61,804 nt of DNA from Methanocella sp. (GTDB lineage Archaea > Halobacteriota > Methanocellia > Methanocellales > Methanocellaceae), in the NCBI RefSeq assembly GCF_035506375.1, contig NZ_DATJPM010000095.1, positions 1 through 61,804 on the forward strand, in the 5' to 3' direction. This document shows, in pieces, positions 25,691 through 34,566 of this stretch. The notes under the pieces were generated by a model that worked only from the letters and a program-made list of their open reading frames with translations, was not told the origin of the DNA and searched no databases. Every line of letters starts with the position of its first letter. Within the stretch, counting starts at the first letter, position 1. Made by a program: the position numbers and the translations under genes.

Positions 25691-28558
25691 ATGGTCGCCC
25701 ACTCGTCGAGCGATTCTCATCTCCGCATCTTCATTAGCTACGGCCATGATGAACATGCCAACTTCGCGGTCAAGTTAAAGGAAGACCTTTTAGCCCGGGG
25801 CCACGAGTTGTGGTTCGACCTGGACAAGCTGAAGCCGGGCATGGAATGGGAACGCTATATCGAGGATGGACTGGACTGGGCTTCCCGGGATGGTAACGGC
25901 CGCGTAATCCTAATTATGACTCCTCATTCGGTGCGAAGGCCGGATGGGTTCTGCCTAAACGAATTGGCGATGGCGCTGAGGAAAAAGATCAAGATCATAC
26001 CCGTCATGCTCGCGCCGTGCGAACCACCTTTAAGCATTTGCCGTATCCAGAGGCTGGACATGCAGGACTGCCTGCCTCTGGAAGAAAGACGGGAAAGGTA
26101 TGCTGTAAAGTTCCATATGCTCGTCGAAGCCCTGGAGCATGATTTGCGGGATTATGAGGGCTATGAGACTATTCTTTTCAACATTTTAAAGCCATTGTCC
26201 TTCGATGCCGAGATCCGATATAACGTTGATAAGTTCACGGGCCGTCAATGGGTATTCGAGGAGATAGACCGCTGGCTGAAGATTGAGAATGCGTCTCGTA
26301 TCTTCTGGATCGTAGGAGGCCCGGGCGTGGGCAAAACGGCGATATCCTCATGGCTATGTTCACATCGTCCGGAGATTGCCGCATTGCATTTCTGCCGCTA
26401 TGACAACGTGGAGAAGCGAGATCCACGTCGAGCCGTTATGAGTATTGCTTATCAGTTGAGCATGCAGTTGCCGGACTATGAGGAAAGGCTGCGCCGGGTG
26501 AACATGGATGACTTGCAGGGATTGGACGCCCGGACGTTGTTCGACAAGCTCATCATGCAGCCTTTCTACGCCAATTACCCCAGCCCGGGGCGTAAGATTG
26601 TCATCCTCATCGATGCTTTGGACGAGGCCACGGTCGATGGGAAGAATGAGTTTGCAAACATGATCGCCACTGCATTTGAACGGACTCCCGGCTGGCTACG
26701 CCTGATCGTAACGAGCAGACCCAACCCGGAAGTCATGGCGCCATTGCAGACGTACAAGCCCTTCATTATTGATATCTCGAACCCCCTGAACAATGAGGAT
26801 ATCAAAGCATACCTTATCAGGGAACTGGGGCAGGCAAATAATACCATAAGATTACAGGATGTCGAGGCTATTGTGGAGAAAAGTAGTGGACTTTTTCTTT
26901 ATGCCGAGTGGATCGCCGCCGAGATTGGAAGAGGCCATCTTTCGCTGGACAGGCCCGAAGAGTTCCCCCATAATCTGGGAGGGATATACCTAAAACTGTT
27001 CGAGAGGCAGATCCCCGACATGCAGGAATGGGAAAACACGATAGCGCCAGCCCTGGATGTTATATCAGCCGCCCTGGAACCGTTGAGCATTGATGTGCTC
27101 GCCTCTATTTTCAAGTGGAACATCAGGGATAAGCGGAAATTCCAGCGGGAACTGGGAGCGCTATTCACCTTTGATAATGGTATACAGCCATTCCACAAGT
27201 CCGTCATGGACTGGCTTACCGATGAGACGAAGCAGGATTCATATTATGTTGATGTAAATGATGGTAACAAGCTACTCATTGAACATCTCTGGGAAGAATA
27301 TAAAAACAATAGGTGGTCCCAATACCTTATCAGCTACCTGCCCATTCACCTTTTCAAGGCCCAGCGCTGGAAAGACCTTGAAACACTACTCCTGGATTTG
27401 AAGTTTATTAGATTTGCTAGCAATGCGGATAAGATGCGGCTGCTGACACAGCTGGTCGCGATAAATGAAAATTCCCCGTTAAAGGTGGCGAAACTCTATG
27501 GGGATTACCTCCCTCTGGAGGGTAAGGATGATGAAGATCTGCATGCGATCGCAGATTTACTGATACTTGGTTTATTTTTCACCGAGGGCGAACGTATTTT
27601 AAGTTATTTATTACCACGTTATAGGCAATCCAAAGATCATCCTAAACTGGTAGAGGCTTTAGGCAATATGTGCAAAAGCGTTTATTGGGAACATGACTTT
27701 GAGAAAAAAATGGTTTATATTCAAGAGTTGGAGGATATAAGCCGAAAGACCAACGATAAAAAAGCATTGATTAACGTGCTTATCGAAAAAGGCAGGATTT
27801 ACTTTCTTACGGATAGCGTAGATAGAAGAGTGAGAGTAGCCAAGGAACTCGAACAAGTTTCCCGTGATCTGGGGGACGATTACGGTCTTGTAAATAGTCT
27901 TAATATTTTGGCTACTGCGGAGATTAGCGTTGGTAATCGGGACAGGGCAATTTTGTTATTGAAGGAAGCTGAGCAGATTGAAAGGGCACGTGGATACATC
28001 GATATGTTACCGGATAACTTCTATTATACGGGGCAGGCGTATTATTTTAATGGCGATTATATACCCTCTATAGCTAAAATGGAGGAAGGAATCAGAATTA
28101 GCCAGCAAATTGGGAATAAATATTTTAAAGGTCTCATGTTAGAATATATCGGATTAGATTATGAGGCTATGGGCCGGCTTGATGATGCTCTTTTAAAATA
28201 TGATGAAGGAGCAAAGTATACCTCTGATAGAAAAGAAAATTTTGGTTTGAGTTTAAACCTAACGTATAAGGCAAGGGTTCTTTTCAAGAAAAATAGGATA
28301 GATGAAGCTGAGGCATTGGTCCGAAAAGCGTTGGAAATTGCTATGGAATCTGGAATCCCTACGGCCATTCAGCATTCATTGGGTGTTCTAGTTATTATTC
28401 TGATTGCTAAGGAAGATAGTGAAGGGGCTAGAGAAGCTTTAGATCGCAGGGAAAAAATCTGCCGTGAAATGGGTAGCCCATATTGGATTAATGACTGCTT
28501 GGAACAGCGTAAACTTCTATTAAATGACACGGTTTGCGCCCATACCCCTAGCAATTGA
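25691..28558 (+). CDS. TIR-NACHT-TPR (STAND NTPase) protein, probable antiphage sensor
   Basis: A 955-residue protein with three parts. An N-terminal TIR domain (about residues 10-130) contains RIFISYGHDEH, WFDLDKLKPG and RPDGFCLNELAMAL, with Glu91 a candidate NADase catalytic residue. A NACHT/STAND ATPase follows, with Walker A GGPGVGKT (209-216) and Walker B KIVILIDALDEA (302-313). The C-terminal about 350 residues are TPR-like helical repeats. In bacteria and archaea, TIR-STAND proteins sense phage and kill the host by NAD depletion; that role here is inferred. The gene is AT-rich, mostly in its last third, suggesting transfer. The tRNA and RM genes beside it support a defence island. Confidence 0.92.
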   Translation: MVAHSSSDSHLRIFISYGHDEHANFAVKLKEDLLARGHELWFDLDKLKPGMEWERYIEDGLDWASRDGNGRVILIMTPHSVRRPDGFCLNELAMALRKKIKIIPVMLAPCEPPLSICRIQRLDMQDCLPLEERRERYAVKFHMLVEALEHDLRDYEGYETILFNILKPLSFDAEIRYNVDKFTGRQWVFEEIDRWLKIENASRIFWIVGGPGVGKTAISSWLCSHRPEIAALHFCRYDNVEKRDPRRAVMSIAYQLSMQLPDYEERLRRVNMDDLQGLDARTLFDKLIMQPFYANYPSPGRKIVILIDALDEATVDGKNEFANMIATAFERTPGWLRLIVTSRPNPEVMAPLQTYKPFIIDISNPLNNEDIKAYLIRELGQANNTIRLQDVEAIVEKSSGLFLYAEWIAAEIGRGHLSLDRPEEFPHNLGGIYLKLFERQIPDMQEWENTIAPALDVISAALEPLSIDVLASIFKWNIRDKRKFQRELGALFTFDNGIQPFHKSVMDWLTDETKQDSYYVDVNDGNKLLIEHLWEEYKNNRWSQYLISYLPIHLFKAQRWKDLETLLLDLKFIRFASNADKMRLLTQLVAINENSPLKVAKLYGDYLPLEGKDDEDLHAIADLLILGLFFTEGERILSYLLPRYRQSKDHPKLVEALGNMCKSVYWEHDFEKKMVYIQELEDISRKTNDKKALINVLIEKGRIYFLTDSVDRRVRVAKELEQVSRDLGDDYGLVNSLNILATAEISVGNRDRAILLLKEAEQIERARGYIDMLPDNFYYTGQAYYFNGDYIPSIAKMEEGIRISQQIGNKYFKGLMLEYIGLDYEAMGRLDDALLKYDEGAKYTSDRKENFGLSLNLTYKARVLFKKNRIDEAEALVRKALEIAMESGIPTAIQHSLGVLVIILIAKEDSEGAREALDRREKICREMGSPYWINDCLEQRKLLLNDTVCAHTPSN

Positions 28559-28777
28559 ATATATTTTTAAATGTCCAAAAGTCGATGCCTAACTTTATCT
28601 CCGACATCGAATTGGACGCACATAATTTTAATTGAATAATAAGCGTTAATCATATCGAGCAAACTCTGGACTGGTATTTAATACAAGGTGGCGTCTAGGA
28701 AAGAGCCTTTTTGAATAAAAATAATTTACTAAATAAGGCTAAAGCAAAACGAAAAAACGATAGGCGGATTTAGCGCC

Positions 28778-29104
28778 TTACTTTTTGGAGGCGACTTCCT
28801 GCTCCGCCAGCTTCTTTTCAATTTCAGCGAGAAGCTGCTCGTCGGACTTGCCCTTGATATCGATGTTCAGGTTCTTCGCCATCCGCTGGGCACGGGTCAA
28901 AGCTATATCGTCAGCCGACTGCGCGGGCTGGTTCACCTGGTTCTTCATGTTCTCGTACCGCTTCTCGGCCTCCATCTGGCCCACCTTGAACTCGCCCATG
29001 GACTGGCCCATGGAGCGCGCCAGCTCCGGGAGCTTCGTGGCTCCGAACAACAGCACGATCACGATGAATATGAGTAAGATTTCAGTGGGGCCGATCATTG
29101 CCAT
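28778..29104 (-). CDS. tatA: Sec-independent translocase TatA
   Basis: A 108-residue TatA/E protein: N-terminal transmembrane helix (about residues 6-22, TEILLIFIVIVLLFGATKLPELA), the hinge Pro, an amphipathic helix (SMGQSMGEFKVGQMEAEKRYE) and a charged tail. TatA forms the pore for folded twin-arginine substrates. Only TatA is here; TatC and others must be elsewhere. It faces the small membrane gene 131 bases away on the same strand. Confidence 0.9.
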   Translation of the reverse strand: MAMIGPTEILLIFIVIVLLFGATKLPELARSMGQSMGEFKVGQMEAEKRYENMKNQVNQPAQSADDIALTRAQRMAKNLNIDIKGKSDEQLLAEIEKKLAEQEVASKK

Positions 29105-29234
29105 GGTCTATCTCCAATTAACAAATAGCCTATCTCTATTATAATATACTTTTTGCGGTCGCCGGCCAAAGCCTGCAAACGGGTATAAGTTCAGGAAAGG
29201 TCGGGGCAAGAAGACCTCACAATAGGCTTAAAGG

Positions 29235-29411
29235 CTATTTCAGCAGCTTCTCCTCGACGGCCTTCAGGCGCTCCTCGATAGAATTAAGCCGGCTATCCCT
29301 GCGCCGGTTCCAGAGGCCATAGAGCAGGGCAATTACGAACGCTATCAGGAACAGTGCCAGCACGAAGACCAATAGAATCAGTATTAATTCCTGGGACCAG
29401 ATGAGAGCCAT
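29235..29411 (-). CDS. small membrane protein with C-terminal helix
   Basis: A 58-residue ORF: one long hydrophobic helix (about residues 7-33), a WNRRRD basic patch, then an amphipathic helix (SRLNSIEERLKAVEEKLLK) with coiled-coil character. The ATG at 29411 is preceded by GGAGGCGATTCA, a strong ribosome-binding site. It lies between tatA and the CPBP protease operon, same strand. It resembles small PspB/YqgQ-like membrane proteins only in outline; no family recognised. Confidence 0.7.
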   Translation of the reverse strand: MALIWSQELILILLVFVLALFLIAFVIALLYGLWNRRRDSRLNSIEERLKAVEEKLLK

Positions 29412-29438
29412 TGAATCGCCTCCTTTTTTTATAAGCGG

Positions 29439-30209
29439 CTATGGGGATAAATTTTGTGTGCCCTTCGGCTTCCGGAACTTATTGTAGAACAGCCATACGA
29501 CGACGATGAGCAGGGCCATGATGGCCATCGTGAGTATCGAGGCCTCGGGGCCGAAGGCGCCGCCCGTCAGTATCTCGGGGCCGGGCTTCGACACGTTGAT
29601 AGCGCCCTCCAGGGGGCCCATGTTGAACAGGTCGTACTCGATATAGTTCCAGATAAAGTGGAAGGAGATGGCGTTGAAGATGCCGCCGTACTTATAAAGT
29701 AGCGCGAGCACGATGCCCGCGAAAAATATCGTGGCCAGCGCGATGAGGTCCGACTGCCGGCCCAGGCCGACGATGCCCATGGAGGGGAGGTGCAGCGCAG
29801 CGAAGCCGGCCGCCGAGAGGATCGCCGCGGGCCACATGCCCAGCTCGTCGTCGAGGGCCTGGAAAATGGCGGCCCGGAAGCCCAGCTCCTCGCCGAAGCT
29901 CACGAGAAGCTGCACGACCACGCCCGTGAGCAAATAGCTGGAAAAATTGTCCCGTATAGGGCCCACCGTGATTGCGCCCAAAAGCAGGAGCCCGTTAAGG
30001 ACGATGCCCATGGAGATGGCGGCGAACAGCCCTCCTTCCAGAAGGCCATTACGCGGGACTTTAAGCTTGAGGGCCAGGATGAAGAACAGCGACGCCGCGA
30101 TGATCAGCGGGTACGTAAAAATGCCGGCGGTCCTGGAAAATGACACGACCAGCCAGGCATTAAAAAGATAAAATAATAGGACTAAAAGCAGCTTGAGGCT
30201 GCGCCTCAT
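29439..30209 (-). CDS. CPBP-family intramembrane metalloprotease
   Basis: A 256-residue membrane protein with 6-8 helices and the three CPBP/type II CAAX protease motifs: EExxxR at 107-112 (FGEELGFR), FxxxH at 136-140 (FAALH) and HxxxN at 184-188 (HFIWN). Archaeal members process or cleave membrane proteins, and some act in bacteriocin immunity. It is last in a four-gene operon and overlaps the V4R gene by 4 bases. Confidence 0.92.
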   Translation of the reverse strand: MRRSLKLLLVLLFYLFNAWLVVSFSRTAGIFTYPLIIAASLFFILALKLKVPRNGLLEGGLFAAISMGIVLNGLLLLGAITVGPIRDNFSSYLLTGVVVQLLVSFGEELGFRAAIFQALDDELGMWPAAILSAAGFAALHLPSMGIVGLGRQSDLIALATIFFAGIVLALLYKYGGIFNAISFHFIWNYIEYDLFNMGPLEGAINVSKPGPEILTGGAFGPEASILTMAIMALLIVVVWLFYNKFRKPKGTQNLSP

Positions 30210-30727
30210 CCGAGGTTCACCACAAACTCACAGTACTTATCGCCGGCGCACTTGCGCTTTACCACTCTGACCCGGGATTTTTCGCTCACCGCATGGGTCA
30301 GGCCCGTCGAATAGCTGACACAGGCGTTGGTCTTGAAATCGGAGTTCACGTTCATGCCGTCGAAGAGCGTGGCGTAGATGCAGTCGTCCACCCGCAGGCA
30401 GATGGTGCCCGGGCCGTAGCTGCTCTCTACCATGATGTCCGAGTCGACGCCCGACAGGAGCGAGATCGCCTCAATCGGTATAAGCAGCGCCCGCAGCGAG
30501 TTCGAGTCCAGGTTCAGGTTATCGACGATCTTCTTGCCGTCATCGTAGCCGACGGCGAGGCCGGTCTCCGAGATGACCTCCAGGGCCTTCTCGCCGTACC
30601 GGTCGATGAACCGGATCAGCAGGTACTTGTTGAAACGGCCCATCGAGTTATTCTGCTGCCACTTGAGCCTGGAAGTGACGCCCACGGTCTTCCAGCTTTT
30701 TGCAAAGTTCACGTATTTATCAACCAT
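30206..30727 (-). CDS. V4R-like ligand-sensor protein
   Basis: About 173 residues from ATG 30727 (a longer frame starting upstream has an unlikely His/Arg-rich N-terminus and overlaps the upstream membrane gene). The C-terminal KRKCAGDKYCEFVVN resembles the end of V4R/4-vinyl-reductase-type domains, which bind hydrophobic or iron-sulfur ligands and often serve as sensors. It sits between a membrane protein and a CPBP protease, so it may sense a lipid or redox signal; this is inference. Confidence 0.65.
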   Translation of the reverse strand: MVDKYVNFAKSWKTVGVTSRLKWQQNNSMGRFNKYLLIRFIDRYGEKALEVISETGLAVGYDDGKKIVDNLNLDSNSLRALLIPIEAISLLSGVDSDIMVESSYGPGTICLRVDDCIYATLFDGMNVNSDFKTNACVSYSTGLTHAVSEKSRVRVVKRKCAGDKYCEFVVNLG

Positions 30728-30741
30728 AGCTACCACGTGCC

Positions 30742-31050
30742 CTAAGTCGCATAGGGGTTCATTGCCGAGTACAGGAGGGTCAGGATGCCGAACAGCTGTA
30801 TCAGCAAGGATACCGTTCTTGATATGGTGCCGTCGATGACGAAATTGCCCCCGATCATGCTCGGCAGCATCGCGCATATCGTATTCAGGTTACTTCCAAA
30901 GATAATCAGGAAGAATCCCAATGCCATGTACATCAGATTCTTTTGCTTCGTACGGCTGTAGGACTCATATATGAATAAAACCAGCGCTCCCCCGAGCAGA
31001 TACATGAGGAAAGCGGCTATGGCCTCGACGACTGATACCATCAGCATCAT
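30742..31050 (-). CDS. hypothetical three-helix membrane protein
   Basis: A 102-residue protein with three hydrophobic segments (about 8-30, 42-62 and 82-100). Its start overlaps the Lrp gene stop by 4 bases (ATGA type), and 14 bases separate it from the V4R start. It resembles a membrane sensor domain, such as those in archaeal 'membrane plus regulator' operons. No known family was recognised. Confidence 0.75.
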   Translation of the reverse strand: MMLMVSVVEAIAAFLMYLLGGALVLFIYESYSRTKQKNLMYMALGFFLIIFGSNLNTICAMLPSMIGGNFVIDGTISRTVSLLIQLFGILTLLYSAMNPYAT

Positions 31051-31496
31051 TGATCACCCAGTATACACGTTTTCTCCTTGTGCCTGATGGTGGTTATGAT
31101 GCTGCTGGTGCTGATCACGCCGTCCGTGTTATCCAGGACCCGCAGTACCGAATCCTTCAGCTCGCTCATATCGCTCGTCCGCACCTTGACGAAGATGTCA
31201 TAAGGCTGCAGGATCTCGTAGACCTCAAGCACGTTCTTCAACGACTTGAGCTTGCCGACGATCTCCGCCTTATAGTTCTCATCCACGTTGATGCCGATGA
31301 ACGTGGTTAGCGGCATGCCTACCTTCTTGGGATCTAAGATAACCGTGAACTGCTCGATCACGCCGTCGCTGTACATCTGGTTCACTCGCTTATGCACCGT
31401 CGAGGTCGCAACGCCCAGCTCGCTGGCGATCTCCGTGCAATGGGTCCGGCTATCCTTGGAAAGCTTATCGATGATTGTATTATCTATGCTATCCAT
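31047..31496 (-). CDS. Lrp/AsnC-family transcriptional regulator
   Basis: A 149-residue regulator: N-terminal winged helix-turn-helix (IIDKLSKDSRTHCTEIASELGVATSTVHKRV) and C-terminal RAM/ligand-binding domain (FIGINVDENYKAEIVGKL, PYDIFVKVRTSD). It probably senses a small molecule, often an amino acid, and controls the three genes downstream. The AT-rich leader 31497-31560 carries repeated AAT/TTATCGA motifs that could be its site. Confidence 0.88.
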   Translation of the reverse strand: MDSIDNTIIDKLSKDSRTHCTEIASELGVATSTVHKRVNQMYSDGVIEQFTVILDPKKVGMPLTTFIGINVDENYKAEIVGKLKSLKNVLEVYEILQPYDIFVKVRTSDMSELKDSVLRVLDNTDGVISTSSIITTIRHKEKTCILGDQ

Positions 31497-31563
31497 GAGG
31501 AATCGATTATTTATAGACCCTCATAGTGGATAAATATTTCGATAAATCTCGATTTAAAGAATA

Positions 31564-32235
31564 CTATTTGCCTTTTTTTATAAAAAACGCTCGTATTTTT
31601 TTTGCCCAACCATTGGCCAACTGGTAGGCATAGATATACAGGGGCGTCTTCCTGACGTCAATACTTGTTTTGCCCTGGCGTATGGCTTCCATGACGTCCC
31701 GAGGTGTTCTTTCTGCTTTTATCAAAGTTATTGCGCTGCCGACTTGAGAGGCCTGGTGCGCGTCACTTCCGGCGACTTCCGGCATATGCCGGGCCCGTGC
31801 GCCTCTCAGGGCCATGCGATTGTGCATGCCCAGGATGTACCTGGAGTTAAAGACCTCGGCCGCGTCGGCGCCTTCGGGTATGGGCATGCCGTGCCTTGGC
31901 CGGTTATATGGATGGGGCACGATGACAAGCCCGCCCATCTTTTTTGCCTCCCTGATCGTGTCCTCGACGGCCATGCCCGGAGGGATGTCCTGCGTGATGC
32001 CCAGGACTATCAGGTGGCCCTCCTTCGTGGAGACCTCCTCGCCCGGTATGACGATCAAGCCCGGGGCGACCGTCTCCACGACTTCCAGGGCGTACCTTGC
32101 CCCTGCCGTGGTGTTGTGGTCGGTGATTGCCACGCCGGCGAGCCCTTTCGCGGCCGCGGCCCGGAGGACGTCTTCGACCGTGCTGAGGCCGTCCTTCGAG
32201 TAGTTCGTGTGCACGTGGAGGTCGAAGCGAAGCAT
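31564..32235 (-). CDS. PHP-domain phosphoesterase
   Basis: A protein of about 223 residues of the PHP family. Motifs: FDLHVHTNYSKDGL, ITDHNTTAG, GEEVSTKEGHL, IVPHPYNRPRHG and GSDAHQASQVG, giving the metal-binding His, Asp and Glu residues. Related enzymes hydrolyse histidinol phosphate, nucleotides or tRNA-type substrates. The ATG 32235 (MLRFDLHVH) is the likely start. It is divergent from the DHPS-like gene. Confidence 0.88.
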   Translation of the reverse strand: MLRFDLHVHTNYSKDGLSTVEDVLRAAAAKGLAGVAITDHNTTAGARYALEVVETVAPGLIVIPGEEVSTKEGHLIVLGITQDIPPGMAVEDTIREAKKMGGLVIVPHPYNRPRHGMPIPEGADAAEVFNSRYILGMHNRMALRGARARHMPEVAGSDAHQASQVGSAITLIKAERTPRDVMEAIRQGKTSIDVRKTPLYIYAYQLANGWAKKIRAFFIKKGK

Positions 32236-32273
32236 AAGCATCAATATTCATCAGGCCGTTATAACATTTCTGT

Positions 32274-33716
32274 ATGCGAATCTTGCTCGTGACCGGCCGC
32301 CTCGCCTATCCCGTAGTCAAGGAGCTGGCCGGGGACGCGGACGTCCTGATGCTCGACGTCGGAGTTGCCGCCTTTATTACCCCGAAGATCCTGGAGAAGG
32401 CCATTGCCCCAGTCCGGGGCGACTATGACATGGTGCTCGTGACCGGCCTGGCTGCATCCGATTTCTCGGGCCTGGAGAAGAAGCTGGGCGTGAAGATACG
32501 CCTGGGCCCGAAGCAGGCCTACGACATTCCCCTCGCCCTGGCGGCGGCCGATAAGGTCGAGTTCTCTAGCAAGGTGCCCGCGGACCAGCTTCTCGCCGAA
32601 GTGAAGCGGGAGAGCGCCCTGAAGGAGCTGGAGGATATCGAGGCTTCGGCATCCTGTGCCTTCTCGTTAAAAGGCGTGAAGATCGGGGGCGCTTCCACGA
32701 TGAAGGTCGTGGCCGAGGTCGCCGACGCGACGAAGCTGTCGGACGCCGATCTGGCCAGCAAGGTCGAGAGCTATGAGGCGGCAGACGTCATCGACCTGGG
32801 CGTCCCGCTCGAGTCGAGCGAGGACGCGGTGATGCACGCCGTCCGGGTGGCCCGGTCAGCCACTCGAAAGCCCGTGAGTGTCGATACGCTCATTCCGGAG
32901 TACATCCGGGCCGGCGTCGACGAGGGCGCGAGCCTCGTGCTGAGCCTCAACGGCTCGAATCTGGATATCATAGGGCCGCTGGTGGCGGAAAAGGGGCTGG
33001 CAGCGGTCATTATCCCGAACGACGAGTCGCTGGACGAGCTTTTCGAGAATATCAGGAAGGCACGGGCGCTGGGCATAAAAAATATCCTGGCCGACCCTAT
33101 CCTGTCGCCGGTAGGCCACGGCTTTGTCGAATCTATCGAGCGATACCGGGAGTTCAGGCGTCGCGAGCCGTCCACGCCCCTGTTCTTCGGGGCCGGGAAC
33201 GTGACCGAGCTCATGGACGCCGATTCCGTGGGCATCAACGCCCTTCTCGCCGGCATAGCCATGGAGCTGGGCGTGAGCGCCCTGTTCACCACGGAGGCGA
33301 GCCAGAAGACGGTGAATTGTGCTTCTGAGTTGAAGACAGCCTGCCGGATGATGGCGCTGGCCAAAAAACATAAAGGCTCGCCTAAGGACCTGGGCATCAA
33401 CCTGCTGGTCATCAAGGAAAAGCGGGCACGGAAGGACATGGTCGAGCCCGGGGCGACGGTCATCCAGGCGAAGCGTCACGAGCTCAGGCTCGACCCGGCT
33501 GGAAATTTCAACATCTTCGTCGAGGACGGCCGTATATACGTGAACAACGGCGACCTGACCGTCACCGGCGACGAGCCCATGGCGATCATCGAGACGCTGG
33601 CCGACATGGGGCTCGTGTCCATGCTAGACCACGCGGGCTATCTCGGCAAAGAGCTGGAAAAAGCCTGCCTGGCCATCCGTTTTAAGCGTTCATATTTACA
33701 GGACGAGCCGTTTTAG
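32274..33716 (+). CDS. dihydropteroate synthase-related protein
   Basis: A 480-residue archaeal protein of the DHPS-like family: N-terminal Rossmann-like part (MRILLVTGRLAYPVVKELAG), then a TIM-barrel part with VIDLGVPLESSEDA and NILADPILSPVGHGF, plus a 150-residue C-terminal extension. It is long compared with folate DHPS. In methanogens such proteins are linked to tetrahydromethanopterin synthesis; the exact step is inferred. Start is ATG 32274. Confidence 0.78.
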   Translation: MRILLVTGRLAYPVVKELAGDADVLMLDVGVAAFITPKILEKAIAPVRGDYDMVLVTGLAASDFSGLEKKLGVKIRLGPKQAYDIPLALAAADKVEFSSKVPADQLLAEVKRESALKELEDIEASASCAFSLKGVKIGGASTMKVVAEVADATKLSDADLASKVESYEAADVIDLGVPLESSEDAVMHAVRVARSATRKPVSVDTLIPEYIRAGVDEGASLVLSLNGSNLDIIGPLVAEKGLAAVIIPNDESLDELFENIRKARALGIKNILADPILSPVGHGFVESIERYREFRRREPSTPLFFGAGNVTELMDADSVGINALLAGIAMELGVSALFTTEASQKTVNCASELKTACRMMALAKKHKGSPKDLGINLLVIKEKRARKDMVEPGATVIQAKRHELRLDPAGNFNIFVEDGRIYVNNGDLTVTGDEPMAIIETLADMGLVSMLDHAGYLGKELEKACLAIRFKRSYLQDEPF

Positions 33717-33726
33717 AGGTAATCAT

Positions 33727-34383
33727 ATGGAGTTCCCAACGAAAGTCGTGGCATCCGTAACATCGCTGGACGAGGCAAAGGAAGGCGTGGCCCTCGGCGC
33801 TGACGTGATCGAGGTGCGGGTCGACCTGGCACAGGAAAAGCCGCAGCAGCTCGTGGAGAGCGTCTACCGGCTGAATAGGCCGATAATTATCACGATCCGC
33901 CCGGCATGGGAGGGCGGCGCCTACGCGGGGAGTGCCCTCGAGAGAGCGAAACTTTTTAAGGCGCTCATACCGGTAGCCGATTATATCGACGTGGAGCTGA
34001 GGGCGGAGAACGTCGAGGAGATCGTTTCCTACACCGAGGGCACGGACGCGCTATCCATCATTTCCTACCATGACTTCGAGAGGGCGCCCCCGAAAAAAGA
34101 TATGATGGACATCATCGTGCGCTGCCACGAAAAAGGCGACATTGCCAAGCTGGCCGTCACGCCGGGCAGCCTCCGGGACGTCTTAAGGCTATTCGAGGTG
34201 ACGCTCAAGTCCGAAAAGCCCATATGTACCATAGCCATGGGCGAGTTAGGCGCCCACTCCCGCATCGTGGCGCCGGTCTACGGCTCCCAGCTTACTTATG
34301 GCTATGTGCGAAAGCCCGTGGCCCCGGGGCAGATGCGCGTAGACCTTATCGCCGAAGGCCTAAAAGCCCTCGGCCTGCGGTAA
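33727..34383 (+). CDS. aroD: 3-dehydroquinate dehydratase, type I
   Basis: A 218-residue class I dehydroquinase of the shikimate pathway. The fold is visible in ADVIEVRVDLAQ, IITIRPAWEGG and SYHDFERAP. The catalytic Schiff-base Lys is probably in DIAKLAVTPG, and the His in SYHDFE is the proton-transfer residue. It starts 10 bases after the DHPS-like stop, so they are co-transcribed; one uses a p-aminobenzoate-type precursor and the other makes chorismate, which fits shared control. Confidence 0.92.
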   Translation: MEFPTKVVASVTSLDEAKEGVALGADVIEVRVDLAQEKPQQLVESVYRLNRPIIITIRPAWEGGAYAGSALERAKLFKALIPVADYIDVELRAENVEEIVSYTEGTDALSIISYHDFERAPPKKDMMDIIVRCHEKGDIAKLAVTPGSLRDVLRLFEVTLKSEKPICTIAMGELGAHSRIVAPVYGSQLTYGYVRKPVAPGQMRVDLIAEGLKALGLR

Positions 34384-34566
34384 AGCTAATTAATTATAAA
34401 TTTACCATATAAACATTTATAAGCCAAATTATTATTTTATATACTATAGGATAAGGTATTTATCTTTTCTATCTCAAACCCTTATTGCCACAATGATAGC
34501 GCACCAGGGGGCTGGCATAGTAGGGGTGTACTATCAGATGGTAAACTTAATCAAAGGAGGGTTAGT

